A stretch of 33,563 nt of DNA from a virus. The notes under the pieces were generated by a model. The model searched no databases. It worked only from the letters and a program-made list of their open reading frames with translations, and was not told the origin of the DNA. Position 1 is the first letter of the stretch. Each line of letters opens with the position of its first letter. The stretch lies in the IMG/VR virus record IMGVR_UViG_3300034024_000093, positions 1 to 33,563 of that record; one strand, given 5' to 3'. Position numbers and translations under genes: made by a program. Below are positions 22,269-28,969 of the stretch, piece after piece.

Positions 22269-22717
22269 AAGAACTTTTACAAGCCATACAGGCAAAGGTT
22301 ATGGAAATAACCAAGATTAGGTATGTTGATGAGGATTGGGGCCAATTAGATGATTACAGCCCAAATTATCCGGTAAAGTGGCCATGTTGTTTAATAGATA
22401 TTCAAGGGGCAAACTTTAGTGATATTGGAATGGATAAAAGTGCAAAACCACAAAACAGGCAGGAAGGCACAGCAACAATTGTATTTATTTTTGCGAACCA
22501 AAGATTAACTAATTCTAGCGGAAAAGCACCAGAAAGCCAAAAGCAAGCCGCTTGGCTTATACATACAATTATTGAAGATGCTCATAAAATATTGCATGGT
22601 TATAAACCTATAACAAAGTTTGGTAAATTAATGAGGACGGCACAAAGAAAGATAAAAAGGGATGATGGTGTGCAAATGCAACAGGTAATTTATACTATAG
22701 GGCTGCACAATGTCTAA
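22265..22717 (+). CDS. tail terminator/gp37-like protein
   Basis: A 150-aa protein, last gene of the plus-strand block. The start LLQAIQAKVMEITKIRYVDE, the central PVKWPCCLIDIQGANFSDI and the ATIVFIFANQRLTN strand followed by a helix (KQAAWLIHTIIEDAHKILHG) resemble small tail terminator or neck proteins, which join the tail to the head. Coupled to the 21720 gene by an ATGA overlap. Its stop overlaps the stop of the convergent HTH gene by 4 bp. Assignment is by position and general fold pattern. Confidence 0.65.
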   Translation: MKELLQAIQAKVMEITKIRYVDEDWGQLDDYSPNYPVKWPCCLIDIQGANFSDIGMDKSAKPQNRQEGTATIVFIFANQRLTNSSGKAPESQKQAAWLIHTIIEDAHKILHGYKPITKFGKLMRTAQRKIKRDDGVQMQQVIYTIGLHNV

Positions 22718-22947
22718 AAAAGGGTTTCCTGCTTATTATCTTCAGCTTCTTTTAATTGCTTTTCTACGGGAGTAAAAAGGATGTTATACAGAGTACTGCG
22801 TGAGATAGGATAAACCGGATAAATGTATTCACTTAATATTTTTGTGAGTGGGATGTGTTTGTTTTTATGTTCGTTATAAATATCCATAATAAGCTTATAA
22901 CGCCTAAGCTTATTGATACTGATACGCTTTTTTACACTAACTGACAT
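22714..22947 (-). CDS. small basic HTH-like regulator candidate
   Basis: A 77-aa basic protein (MSVSVKKRISINKLRRYKLI) with a predicted helix-turn-helix in its C-terminal half (LTKILSEYIYPVYPISRSTL then YNIL). It stands alone: its own TAnnTTTGC box, a terminator separating it from the secreted-protein operon, and convergent with the late plus-strand block. In Mu the small activators Mor and C sit between early and late genes; position, size and HTH-like C-terminus make this a candidate for the same role, possibly acting on the divergent region 16006-16160. The final helix of Mor-family proteins also ends in '..rqvYkii', comparable to STLYNIL. No direct evidence. Confidence 0.6.
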   Translation of the reverse strand: MSVSVKKRISINKLRRYKLIMDIYNEHKNKHIPLTKILSEYIYPVYPISRSTLYNILFTPVEKQLKEAEDNKQETLF

Positions 22948-22951
22948 AATG

Positions 22952-22960
22952 GCAAATATA
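22952..22960 (-). promoter_or_regulatory. TAnnTTTGC promoter box of the 22714-22947 gene
   Basis: On the minus strand the perfect box TATATTTGC ends four bases (CATT) before the ATG at 22947. Transcription should start at about the first codon, so the mRNA would be leaderless, the same layout as at 21672-21680. Upstream the box is preceded by the hairpin terminator of the previous operon. Confidence 0.6.
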
Positions 22961-22975
22961 ACATTTATTTCACAT

Positions 22976-23002
22976 AAAAAAACCCACTATAATAAGTGGG
23001 TT
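22976..23002 (-). terminator. intrinsic terminator of the accessory/early operon
   Basis: A perfect 8-bp stem pairs AACCCACT (22981-22988) with AGTGGGTT (22995-23002) around a 6-nt loop ATAATA; on the minus strand it is followed by a run of seven T (22982-22976). It begins 8 bp after the stop of the 23010-23537 gene and ends transcription before the next promoter at 22952-22960. Confidence 0.88.
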
Positions 23003-23009
23003 CAAGATG

Positions 23010-23537
23010 TTAATAAAACTTTGTCAATGACCAGTACGGCGTGTTTTCTTCTTTAAATTTATAGAGCAAATTGCCCTGCTTATAATTTTGTAGCTTGTAG
23101 ACATTGGGTAATGTGTTTACATCAGCTGAAGGTTGAAAATACTTTTGCCATATTGGAAATATATCAAGGTATTTCATTACTACAGTATTAAATTTATATT
23201 TTTTAGTGCCTCTTATTTCAAGGTTTTTATTTTCGCCTTCATAGAAAGTAATAAAGGAAACCTTTAAACATTCACCTGTTTCACAAAGTGATTTACCAGT
23301 TTTAATTTTATTAATTTGCTCAGGATTCAAAGATGCATCTACATACCATATAGCTATACTTTTATCATTTTCTTTATCATAAAGCGGTATCCATTTAGAG
23401 CGTGAGCTTGCTGCAATCTCATTGGCGAAACTTTTAGCCTGGTCAAAATCCATTTTATCAAGGCCATCTATAAATGCTATATCCTGAGCGTATGTAAAAG
23501 AGGTTATAAATAGCGTTATGAGGAGTAATTTTTTCAT
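23010..23537 (-). CDS. secreted protein of unknown function
   Basis: A 175-aa protein with signal peptide MKKLLLITLFITSFTYAQ (residues 1-18; cleavage after AQ likely), so it should act in the periplasm or outside. The mature part has a helical start (DGLDKMDFDQAKSFANEIAA), a beta-prone middle with a Cys pair (CETGEC), and an aromatic/basic end (YKFKEENTPYWSLTKFY). No family recognised. The start overlaps the previous gene by 4 bp (ATGA), and it is the last of three coupled genes (23010-24093) that end at a strong terminator, a typical cargo layout. A role in altering the lysogen's surface or in exclusion of other phages is speculation. Confidence 0.65.
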   Translation of the reverse strand: MKKLLLITLFITSFTYAQDIAFIDGLDKMDFDQAKSFANEIAASSRSKWIPLYDKENDKSIAIWYVDASLNPEQINKIKTGKSLCETGECLKVSFITFYEGENKNLEIRGTKKYKFNTVVMKYLDIFPIWQKYFQPSADVNTLPNVYKLQNYKQGNLLYKFKEENTPYWSLTKFY

Positions 23538-23779
23538 TTTTCTATCTCTATTTTAATTGTTGGCATTGGTGATAATTCCAATTTCGTTTTGAATTCATTT
23601 ATTAGATTGTCCTGATTTAATATTAGCATTTCTATTATATTATAGGGATTATCTCCTCTTATAAGTGCCTCAATAATTTTTCTTGTGAGCGGATTGTAAT
23701 TGTATGTTTTATCAATAAATCCTTGTGTAAACTTATTAATTATTTCCTGCCGTTTTTTTTCGTAATATTCTAAATTCAT
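23534..23779 (-). CDS. hypothetical protein, accessory cassette
   Basis: An 81-aa protein with helical stretches (YEKKRQEIINKFTQGFIDKT and IIEALIRGDNPYNIIEMLIL) and an acidic, Lys/Glu-rich end. No membrane segment, signal or known motif. Linked by 4-bp overlaps to both neighbours (23010 and 23776 genes), so it is translated with them. Function unknown; possibly a partner of the other two. Confidence 0.6.
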   Translation of the reverse strand: MNLEYYEKKRQEIINKFTQGFIDKTYNYNPLTRKIIEALIRGDNPYNIIEMLILNQDNLINEFKTKLELSPMPTIKIEIEK

Positions 23780-24093
23780 AATACTAATATTTTAGGTTGA
23801 TCCAATTCTTCGTGTATTTCAAATTTCTTGCAATATACTACAATTTCATTTTTATAATGTGGATAAACTTCAATATCATATAATTTTCCTCCTCTAAGTT
23901 GCTCTACTATCGTTTGATAATTAGTAACAATTCCGTAATAATTTTGCATCATATAATTAATTGATTCAGGCATTAAGATTCTTATGTCTTCTTTATGCAA
24001 TCTCATATTTTCGAATTGATATAAAGAGTATCTAACGAATCTAAATATCTCATCCAGTTTATCATAAGTCATATTTATTATTTTACTTTGCAT
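23776..24093 (-). CDS. hypothetical protein, accessory cassette
   Basis: A 105-aa protein: an N-terminal helical half (NMTYDKLDEIFRFVRYSLYQ) and a C-terminal beta-like half (DIEVYPHYKNEIVVYCKKFE). No recognisable family. First gene of a three-gene set joined by ATGA overlaps. The 96 bp upstream hold only the decayed fragment at 24108-24149, and I see no clear promoter there. Confidence 0.6.
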   Translation of the reverse strand: MQSKIINMTYDKLDEIFRFVRYSLYQFENMRLHKEDIRILMPESINYMMQNYYGIVTNYQTIVEQLRGGKLYDIEVYPHYKNEIVVYCKKFEIHEELDQPKILVL

Positions 24094-24107
24094 ATATTTA
24101 ATATTTT

Positions 24108-24149
24108 AAAATCCGTCTAATGAATTATTTTGCTTTTAAAATCTTTATT
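24108..24149 (-). pseudogene. decayed copy of the 3' end of the ASCH-like gene
   Basis: On the minus strand this stretch reads NKDFKSKIIH, stop, TD, against NKDFKGKIIHWTDLRY at the end of the 25111-25602 protein; in DNA about 80 percent of bases over ~45 bp agree, with TGG (Trp) changed to TAG. No start codon or remaining gene body is present. It is best explained as the remnant of a second copy of the gene left after recombination. Confidence 0.6.
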
Positions 24150-24189
24150 TTTTTTGTTATTGAGTTGATTATTCATCTTATCTATTATA

Positions 24190-24462
24190 TTAATCACCAA
24201 TCACTAAGTAATCAATTCTGCATCTGGTAACTCTATATTGGCCTGATTCTTCGAGTTGATTTGTAACCGCTTTCCTGGCGTTTTCTAAATTTGAGGCGCA
24301 AACTAACTGAGTTAATTTTTTCTGTTCATTAAGATAACTAATATCAAAACTTGGTGCATATTCAAGTATATTCTTTTTTGCTTTATCAGTATAATAATAT
24401 TCGGAATGAGACAAATAGTATCTTTTTCCTATTGTTGGTAAATTATCTTCTAAATCCTCCAT
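24190..24462 (-). CDS. hypothetical protein
   Basis: A 90-aa protein, N-terminus MEDLEDNLPTIGKRYYLSHS, then a KLTQLVCASNLENARKAVTN helix and a short beta end (RVTRCRIDYLVIGD). It looks like a small alpha/beta protein; no family recognised. It stands apart with gaps of 96 and 118 bp on either side; a possible promoter box TATTTTTG lies at 24493-24500 on the minus strand. The gaps hold no other gene. Confidence 0.55.
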   Translation of the reverse strand: MEDLEDNLPTIGKRYYLSHSEYYYTDKAKKNILEYAPSFDISYLNEQKKLTQLVCASNLENARKAVTNQLEESGQYRVTRCRIDYLVIGD

Positions 24463-24492
24463 AAAAACTAAATATTAAATTCATAGTTAATC

Positions 24493-24500
24493 CAAAAATA
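24493..24500 (-). promoter_or_regulatory. weak TAnnTTTG promoter box upstream of 24190-24462
   Basis: TATTTTTG on the minus strand matches TAnnTTTG and is 30 bp before the start codon. In AT-rich intergenic DNA such a match can arise by chance and no -33 element is seen. Confidence 0.25.
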
Positions 24501-24580
24501 CTTTTTTTATTGATTAAGGAAAAGTTTTTTTAAAATCCGCAATTTCAAATAGTGTTTTCATATTTTATTTTTATTAGTGA

Positions 24581-25108
24581 TTAATAGTTATAGTCAGTAT
24601 ATTCTATTGGTGTTGTTTCACCTTTTAAATAAAGAGGATGCCGTGGATTGTTTTTTTTTGTTAGTCCTAAATGGCATAATTTTGATAATCCTGACAATGG
24701 TGACACAAAGTCAATTGGCGGATTGCCCCAGGCACAAATTACTGTTTTAGATTCATAAGCCATTTTATTTAAATATTGTGCATTCTGATCAGCGTGAAAA
24801 TAATCTAATTCAGTTGATGGAACTTTTAAGTCTTTGGGGTTTGACGAGCGAAATGCAAAAATATTCCCGACTTTTATGCTTCCATAGCCCCAATTTTTTG
24901 CAAAATTCATACACCTTCTGATTGTCGGATCATCTTTTAACGCATCAGCCGTTGAGGGGTTTAGCATTACAAACATTACACATGGTTTAGATTTATCCCA
25001 TTCCCGCCATAACTCATATCTATATTTTTCGCATGGTGATAAAACCGCACCGCTTTTAAATTTTGCACTGTTATTTTCAAACGTTAAATCTACTTGCAGA
25101 TGTTTCAT
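24581..25108 (-). CDS. DUF1643 domain protein
   Basis: A 175-aa protein. The DUF1643 pattern is clear: N-terminal PCEKYRYELWREW, then CVMFVMLNPSTAD ('..f.mLNPSTAd'), DDPTIRRCMNFAKNWGYGSI ('.DpTirr...fA...G.g'), NIFAFRSSNPKDLK ('N.fa.R.t.p..l'), and VICAWGNPPI ('v..AWG'). The biochemical role of the family is not known to me; it is frequent in phages and mobile elements. The gene is 2 bp from the ASCH-like gene and probably expressed with it. Confidence 0.85.
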   Translation of the reverse strand: MKHLQVDLTFENNSAKFKSGAVLSPCEKYRYELWREWDKSKPCVMFVMLNPSTADALKDDPTIRRCMNFAKNWGYGSIKVGNIFAFRSSNPKDLKVPSTELDYFHADQNAQYLNKMAYESKTVICAWGNPPIDFVSPLSGLSKLCHLGLTKKNNPRHPLYLKGETTPIEYTDYNY

Positions 25109-25110
25109 AA

Positions 25111-25602
25111 TTAATATCTTAAATCCGTCCAGTGAATAATTTTTCCTTTAAAATCTTTATTAAAATAAGCTAAAAAGTCTTCTGTTGTGTCAAAGCCATC
25201 TTTTTGAGCAAATTGCTTCAGCTTGTATTGATGGTCAATAGAAAAGTCTTGTATACAAAAGATTTTACCATCGATGAATATAACTGCTTTCCCATTATTG
25301 TTGTAGCCAATTGAAAATTCTTGTATGCTCACTACCGGTAAAACCGGAGCAAATTTAAACATGCTTTTTTGACGAACATTTATAAAAAAATCTATTTTAG
25401 TACCTGCTTTCCAACGGTTATTTTTGTCTTCTCGGATAGAGTGTAATTTTGGTTGGCCGGTCACTAATTTTTCAAGGTCAAAATTATAATCTTCCTTTAA
25501 TTCAAAATCTCCCATTAGATTATGTTGCAATAATCCAGAGTGGATCTTTTCAACAAAATAAGTGGGCTTTCCATTTAAATTTGTACTGAATGGTAGTATC
25601 AT
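25111..25602 (-). CDS. ASCH/PUA-like domain protein
   Basis: A 163-aa protein. PKLHSIREDKNNRWKAGTKI near residue 50-70 resembles the 'K.htiR.d...rwk.G..i' element of small phage ASCH-like proteins, and the C-terminal LKQFAQKDGFDTTEDFLAYF plus GKIIHWT resembles '..la..dGF.s..dF..wF.....g.iihWt'. ASCH domains are PUA-like folds thought to bind RNA or nucleotides; here no catalytic residue can be chosen. A decayed duplicate of its 3' end lies at 24108-24149. Upstream (25603-25679) is a 77-bp AT-rich gap with a one-mismatch TAnnTTTGC box (25628-25636). Confidence 0.7.
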   Translation of the reverse strand: MILPFSTNLNGKPTYFVEKIHSGLLQHNLMGDFELKEDYNFDLEKLVTGQPKLHSIREDKNNRWKAGTKIDFFINVRQKSMFKFAPVLPVVSIQEFSIGYNNNGKAVIFIDGKIFCIQDFSIDHQYKLKQFAQKDGFDTTEDFLAYFNKDFKGKIIHWTDLRY

Positions 25603-25679
25603 GTTATTATTATTAATTTAAAAAATTGCAAACACATTTATTATCAAAATGATTATTAAAAACTTTTATTGTGTTTTCT

Positions 25680-26138
25680 TTATGCCTTGTTCCAATCATC
25701 ATTATAATATTGCCGATTAATAAATGTTGCAAGGTGTGCTACTCCAATACCCGTTTTAGACAGGTATTTTTTATATCCAGGTATTGACAAAAAACATTTG
25801 ATTTTATCGGCATCTTTTAATTTCTTATAAGCTTTTTCTGCATCCCATTTGGCGACTTTGTGGCCGTATAAATTCCAAAGGTTTTCAAAATCCAAAACTG
25901 GTTCTGCTTTTACGATTTCAAAATTTGCTTTTAAATCTTTTGCCATCCAAACTCTTTCCATGACCTGATTTGTTGCCGGAAAATTAGAGCCTGAAAACAG
26001 CCATAAAATTTGTTTTTCAGACAATGTGCCGTCGAGTATTTCAAAGCTCTTAAAACAGCCGTTTAAGTGGTATTTAAACAGCCATATAAAGCCGGAAGCT
26101 TTACTCTTTACAGTATATGTAATTAACTGCTCACTCAT
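25680..26138 (-). CDS. phage replication-type protein with a C-terminal FxxLW domain
   Basis: A 152-aa protein. The C-terminal part (from about residue 83) runs DFENLWNLYGHKVAKWDAEK then AYKKLKDADKIKCFLSIPGY and ends in HLATFINRQYYNDDW; this is like the tail segment of phage replisome-organiser/DnaD-associated proteins ('f..lw..YP.k..k..A..aw.kl.......i...l..y......'). The N-terminal 80 residues are not recognised and include KASGFIWLFKYHLNG. It overlaps the next gene upstream by 4 bp. A DNA replication or transposition accessory role is inferred. Confidence 0.55.
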   Translation of the reverse strand: MSEQLITYTVKSKASGFIWLFKYHLNGCFKSFEILDGTLSEKQILWLFSGSNFPATNQVMERVWMAKDLKANFEIVKAEPVLDFENLWNLYGHKVAKWDAEKAYKKLKDADKIKCFLSIPGYKKYLSKTGIGVAHLATFINRQYYNDDWNKA

Positions 26139-26470
26139 GATAGTTGTTTATGAATACTGTCGGCCGTTTCCTGTAGTAATGATATAGACAGTGGATTATT
26201 TACGGTCGGCAATAGGTTAATGATGATACTATGTAGTGCCCAGGCTTCATAAAATTTAAGACTTACTTTATGCTTCTTCTTATTGTCAAAGAGTGTGGCT
26301 TTTTTAATATTTGACTTTTGAAGTTTATCAAATTTGTCGGCTAAATCAAAGCAAATGGAGCCGTAAATTTTTTGTGTTAACAAACTTGGTGCTTCCGCAC
26401 TATACACTCCTTGCAGGAGCCTGTTAATTGCGAAAATTGTTTCAATTTTAATTTTAATTTCTAGTTTCAT
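26135..26470 (-). CDS. hypothetical protein, early operon
   Basis: A 111-aa helical, basic protein (MKLEIKIKIETIFAINRLLQ, then YGSICFDLADKFDKLQKSNI and KKHKVSLKFYEAWALHSIII). No known motif. 4-bp ATGA-type overlaps on both sides place it in one translational chain with the zinc-ribbon gene upstream and the replication-like gene downstream. Function unknown. Confidence 0.6.
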   Translation of the reverse strand: MKLEIKIKIETIFAINRLLQGVYSAEAPSLLTQKIYGSICFDLADKFDKLQKSNIKKATLFDNKKKHKVSLKFYEAWALHSIIINLLPTVNNPLSISLLQETADSIHKQLS

Positions 26471-26652
26471 CTACAATCGGTGTTAGGTTCTTCTAATTCT
26501 TTGCCACAATCTGAACATATTAAAACAGTGGTTTCACAAGTTCCGGCAACGGCAATTACTCTTAATTCAGCTATATCGTGCAGGCAGATTTCTGTAATAC
26601 TGTGGCTACAAGCTGTTGCCAAAACTTTATTAACAATTTTGGATGCGATCAT
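26467..26652 (-). CDS. small zinc-ribbon-like peptide
   Basis: A 61-aa protein. A C-terminal CSDCGKELEEPNTDC and an earlier Cys/His set (ACSHSITEICLHD, CETTVLICSDC) could form a zinc-binding ribbon, with ICSDCGKEL the recognisable knuckle. Coupled by 4-bp overlaps to the genes on both sides. Early Mu-like regions commonly hold small zinc-ribbon proteins of unknown role. Confidence 0.6.
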   Translation of the reverse strand: MIASKIVNKVLATACSHSITEICLHDIAELRVIAVAGTCETTVLICSDCGKELEEPNTDCR

Positions 26653-27134
26653 TGTCTTGTTTTATTTAAGTTCCCGAATTTTTTAACTGTCATGGATTCT
26701 AAAGCAGCTATGAACTTATCAAGTTCATCAGAATTCATTTTTTTAAGAGGCTTTTGAACCGGACAAAACTTTGAGTGCATCCATTCATTAAGTTTGTCAA
26801 GGTTTGCAATTTTGCCAAATTTTGCAGACCATTTACTCCAGCCATACGTAATGCATAATGATAATATATATTTATGGCGGTTGTTCGTTTTGTCGAATAC
26901 CGCATAATTAGATGCTTTATGCGGCTCTTTACCTAACTGTACAAGGATCATATTAGCCTGTTCAAAATTAAGGTCGTTACAGCTAATCTTTTCTATACTA
27001 TCAGTGGCCCACTGTACAAATTCTTCTTTAATATCACGATTGGGTGTATTGATGTGTATTAGCTGTTTTTGAATTTTAGTAGCATTCATTTGTTTTAAAA
27101 TATTGTTTAACTTTAAATTTTGAGTTTCAATCAT
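26649..27134 (-). CDS. GemA/Mu gp16-like regulator
   Basis: A 161-aa protein. I place the start at 27134 (MIETQNLKLN), where ATGA overlaps the stop of the upstream gene; the longer frame begins inside that gene. Residues about 17-70 (IQKQLIHINTPNRDIKEEFV and NFEQANMILVQLGKEPHKAS) recall the DUF1018/gp16 pattern 'rkqLi.kIh.a........y...l......ss..dLt..q...il..l', with a C-terminal helical domain including NKLNEWMHSKFCPVQ-like residues. In Mu GemA modulates host gene expression. Similarity is moderate by eye, context good. Confidence 0.6.
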   Translation of the reverse strand: MIETQNLKLNNILKQMNATKIQKQLIHINTPNRDIKEEFVQWATDSIEKISCNDLNFEQANMILVQLGKEPHKASNYAVFDKTNNRHKYILSLCITYGWSKWSAKFGKIANLDKLNEWMHSKFCPVQKPLKKMNSDELDKFIAALESMTVKKFGNLNKTRQ

Positions 27135-27508
27135 TCGCCAATTGATAATCTGCCATACATATACTCGAAAAAAGCTTTTAATTCGCCTTGATTTAGTATC
27201 TGCTTTCCAATCCAATTGCCGTTACTATCTTTATAAACCTCTTTGCCATTTATAATATAGTGGCTATCTTTTTCTAATTCTGTTATTTCAACAGGCTTTG
27301 ATTCTCGTTTTAACTTTTGTAATTCAGCTAAATATTCTCTAATACTACCTAATACAGATAATGCACTACGCTCACGACTTTTATCCTCACTTTTTTTTGC
27401 TGTAATTGCCCTTGCAATTGATTGTTCATAAGAAGTTTGTATTGTTGCTTGTAATTCTTGAAGAGGCAATTTTTTAAACTGTATCTCTTTATCTTTTTTT
27501 ATTGCCAT
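27131..27508 (-). CDS. hypothetical early protein
   Basis: A 125-aa charged protein (MAIKKDKEIQFKKLPLQELQ) with a helical centre (SYEQSIARAITAKKSEDKSR and GSIREYLAELQKLKRESKPV) and a short beta element (HYIINGKEVYKDSNGNWIGK) near the end. The start at 27508 is preferred because it follows the stop of the DUF3164 gene directly; an upstream Met at 27547 would overlap that gene by 37 bp. It overlaps the GemA-like gene by 4 bp. Its role is unknown. Confidence 0.6.
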   Translation of the reverse strand: MAIKKDKEIQFKKLPLQELQATIQTSYEQSIARAITAKKSEDKSRERSALSVLGSIREYLAELQKLKRESKPVEITELEKDSHYIINGKEVYKDSNGNWIGKQILNQGELKAFFEYMYGRLSIGE

Positions 27509-27510
27509 TG

Positions 27511-28209
27511 TTATATGCTTGAAAAATTTAATAATATACTTTGCCACTTACCATCCGCACCTTTAATTTTGAACTCATAGCCGTAACCTTTCATGTGACT
27601 ACTGTATGATTCTTTTATGAGGCGTAAACCTTCCTTCCATCTGGGATCATCAAACTTGGCTTCATGCTGGTATAAGTCCATTACTCTTCCATATTCTAAG
27701 TCACCATTGCCATTCCTTTCTAAAAACCCAATAAGAATTTCGTAAAGTTTAATATCTCTCTTTTTAATTGTATCGCCTAAAAAGTCTTTAATTAACTCTA
27801 TAGCTTTTAAAGACCGCTCATCCCAAACAGGTTCAGTATCCCGCCTTCTTGTTACTCTCATTTCACCATCACCATGTGTAAGATTAAAACCTCCTTTTGA
27901 GTTACTTCTTATCTTTCCGTACTCAGATAGTTTAGCAGCCTGGACATCCATTTTAATGTGGCAATTTGTTTTAAATTCTAGTAATTCTTTAGCTAAAGCC
28001 TGTGCAGTATTTACAATTGAATAAACAACATCGTCACGTTCTTTTTCGTATTCCTTTTTGGCTTTTTCTTGTTTTTTAAATTCTCTCTCTCTTGCCGCAG
28101 CCAGTTCGGCTTCCAATTCAGCAATGGTTTTTACAGTATCATTCATTTTATAATTTATTGTTGTTGATAATATTTCGACTTCTTTGACTTCTATATTATT
28201 AATTTGCAT
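27511..28209 (-). CDS. DUF3164 protein (Mu-like early gene)
   Basis: A 232-aa protein. Its core matches DUF3164: coiled region (EREFKKQEKAKKEYEKERDD), then LEFKTNCHIKMDVQAAKLSE, and KGGFNLTHGDGEMRVTRRRD ('kGn.tl.s.dG..kv....') and a C-terminal IKKRDIKLYEILIGFLERN. The family is always found near Mu-type transposition genes; the function is unknown though linked to early replication regions. A later start Met (28146) is possible because the first 20 residues are not family-like. The start overlaps the upstream gene by 11 bp. Confidence 0.8.
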   Translation of the reverse strand: MQINNIEVKEVEILSTTINYKMNDTVKTIAELEAELAAAREREFKKQEKAKKEYEKERDDVVYSIVNTAQALAKELLEFKTNCHIKMDVQAAKLSEYGKIRSNSKGGFNLTHGDGEMRVTRRRDTEPVWDERSLKAIELIKDFLGDTIKKRDIKLYEILIGFLERNGNGDLEYGRVMDLYQHEAKFDDPRWKEGLRLIKESYSSHMKGYGYEFKIKGADGKWQSILLNFSSI

Positions 28210-28456
28210 GGTTAATTTCTTTTGGTTCCCAGTTAGTACTCTTTATCAGGTATAGTATTTTGTTTATTTTTATATTAATAACATCAGACTGTATAAAGTC
28301 ATTTGGTATTCCGTCTAATGCTTTAAAAAGTTTTGCGCGCTGCTGATTTACCATTATTCTTTCTCCGGTTGTCAGTGCTGTTTCAATCCAGGCGTGCTCA
28401 GTTGAATACTGTAGAACTAAATGCAGTTCCTGCAGTTCGTTTAAAATTTGTTCCAT
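28199..28456 (-). CDS. hypothetical early protein
   Basis: An 85-aa mostly helical protein (MEQILNELQELHLVLQYSTE, then GERIMVNQQRAKLFKALDGI, and DVINIKINKILYLIKSTNWE). No recognised domain. It lies between the 51-aa gene and DUF3164 and is translationally coupled to the latter (11-bp overlap). Function unknown. Confidence 0.6.
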   Translation of the reverse strand: MEQILNELQELHLVLQYSTEHAWIETALTTGERIMVNQQRAKLFKALDGIPNDFIQSDVINIKINKILYLIKSTNWEPKEINHAN

Positions 28457-28461
28457 ATATT

Positions 28462-28617
28462 TTAGCTAAGGGTTTTGTTATCGTTTTCAATGTCTTTTAT
28501 ATCTGATTCGAGTGCTTTTTTATCACTCAATACCTCTCTATAGTTAGGATGGCTTGGATTTTTAGTAAGCCAATTTTCTAACTTCTCTTTTTTATCAATC
28601 ATTTCAGCTTTATTCAT
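28462..28617 (-). CDS. 51-aa hypothetical protein
   Basis: A short gene below usual ORF length cut-offs. It reads MNKAEMIDKKEKLENWLTKN then PSHPNYREVL and SDKKALESDIKDIENDNKTL before TAA. It fills the only gap between two early genes, starting 1 bp after the stop of 28619-28963 and ending 5 bp before 28456; tight packing and a sensible helical, charged composition make it a likely real gene. The composition suggests a coiled coil. Function unknown. Confidence 0.6.
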   Translation of the reverse strand: MNKAEMIDKKEKLENWLTKNPSHPNYREVLSDKKALESDIKDIENDNKTLS

Positions 28618-28618
28618 T

Positions 28619-28963
28619 TTAATTAAGATTACCAATTATGTTTACTTTCTTAGCTACATCAAATAGAGGTTTCGGATAATTGGTATAGAGCTCTATCATT
28701 ATGGTTTTATAAATTGTGTTAGCCATAGTTCTGCTTATTTTACCAAATGTTGGTTTTAAGGTTTCGTAAGCCTTCCATTCCAGTTCTTCATGCCAGTTAT
28801 TGTACCAATTGCAAATTGCTGTATTAGCCATTAAACTTTGTAATTGAATACCAAATTCATTGCTCCATTTTTCGCACCATCGCATATAACCAATTAGGTA
28901 TTGATCTAAATATTCGTCGTACGTTATGTATAAAAATTTACTTATTGATGATGTGTTTGTCAT
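28619..28963 (-). CDS. hypothetical early protein
   Basis: A 114-aa protein rich in Trp and Tyr (LIGYMRWCEKWSNEFGIQLQ, then AICNWYNNWHEELEWKAYET). Helical in character. No recognised family. It follows the RecA-like ATPase gene by 6 bp. Function unknown. Confidence 0.6.
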   Translation of the reverse strand: MTNTSSISKFLYITYDEYLDQYLIGYMRWCEKWSNEFGIQLQSLMANTAICNWYNNWHEELEWKAYETLKPTFGKISRTMANTIYKTIMIELYTNYPKPLFDVAKKVNIIGNLN

Positions 28964-28969
28964 ATTTTT

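Noticed and set aside
23010-23537. The secreted protein as a lipoprotein
   Set aside because: The signal ends in TYAQ with no Cys at the cleavage position, so ordinary signal peptidase cleavage is more likely.
24514-24561. A 15-codon minus-strand ORF in the gap before the 24190-24462 gene
   Set aside because: Too short to support as a gene and no conserved feature visible; the 118-bp gap otherwise holds only the weak promoter box.
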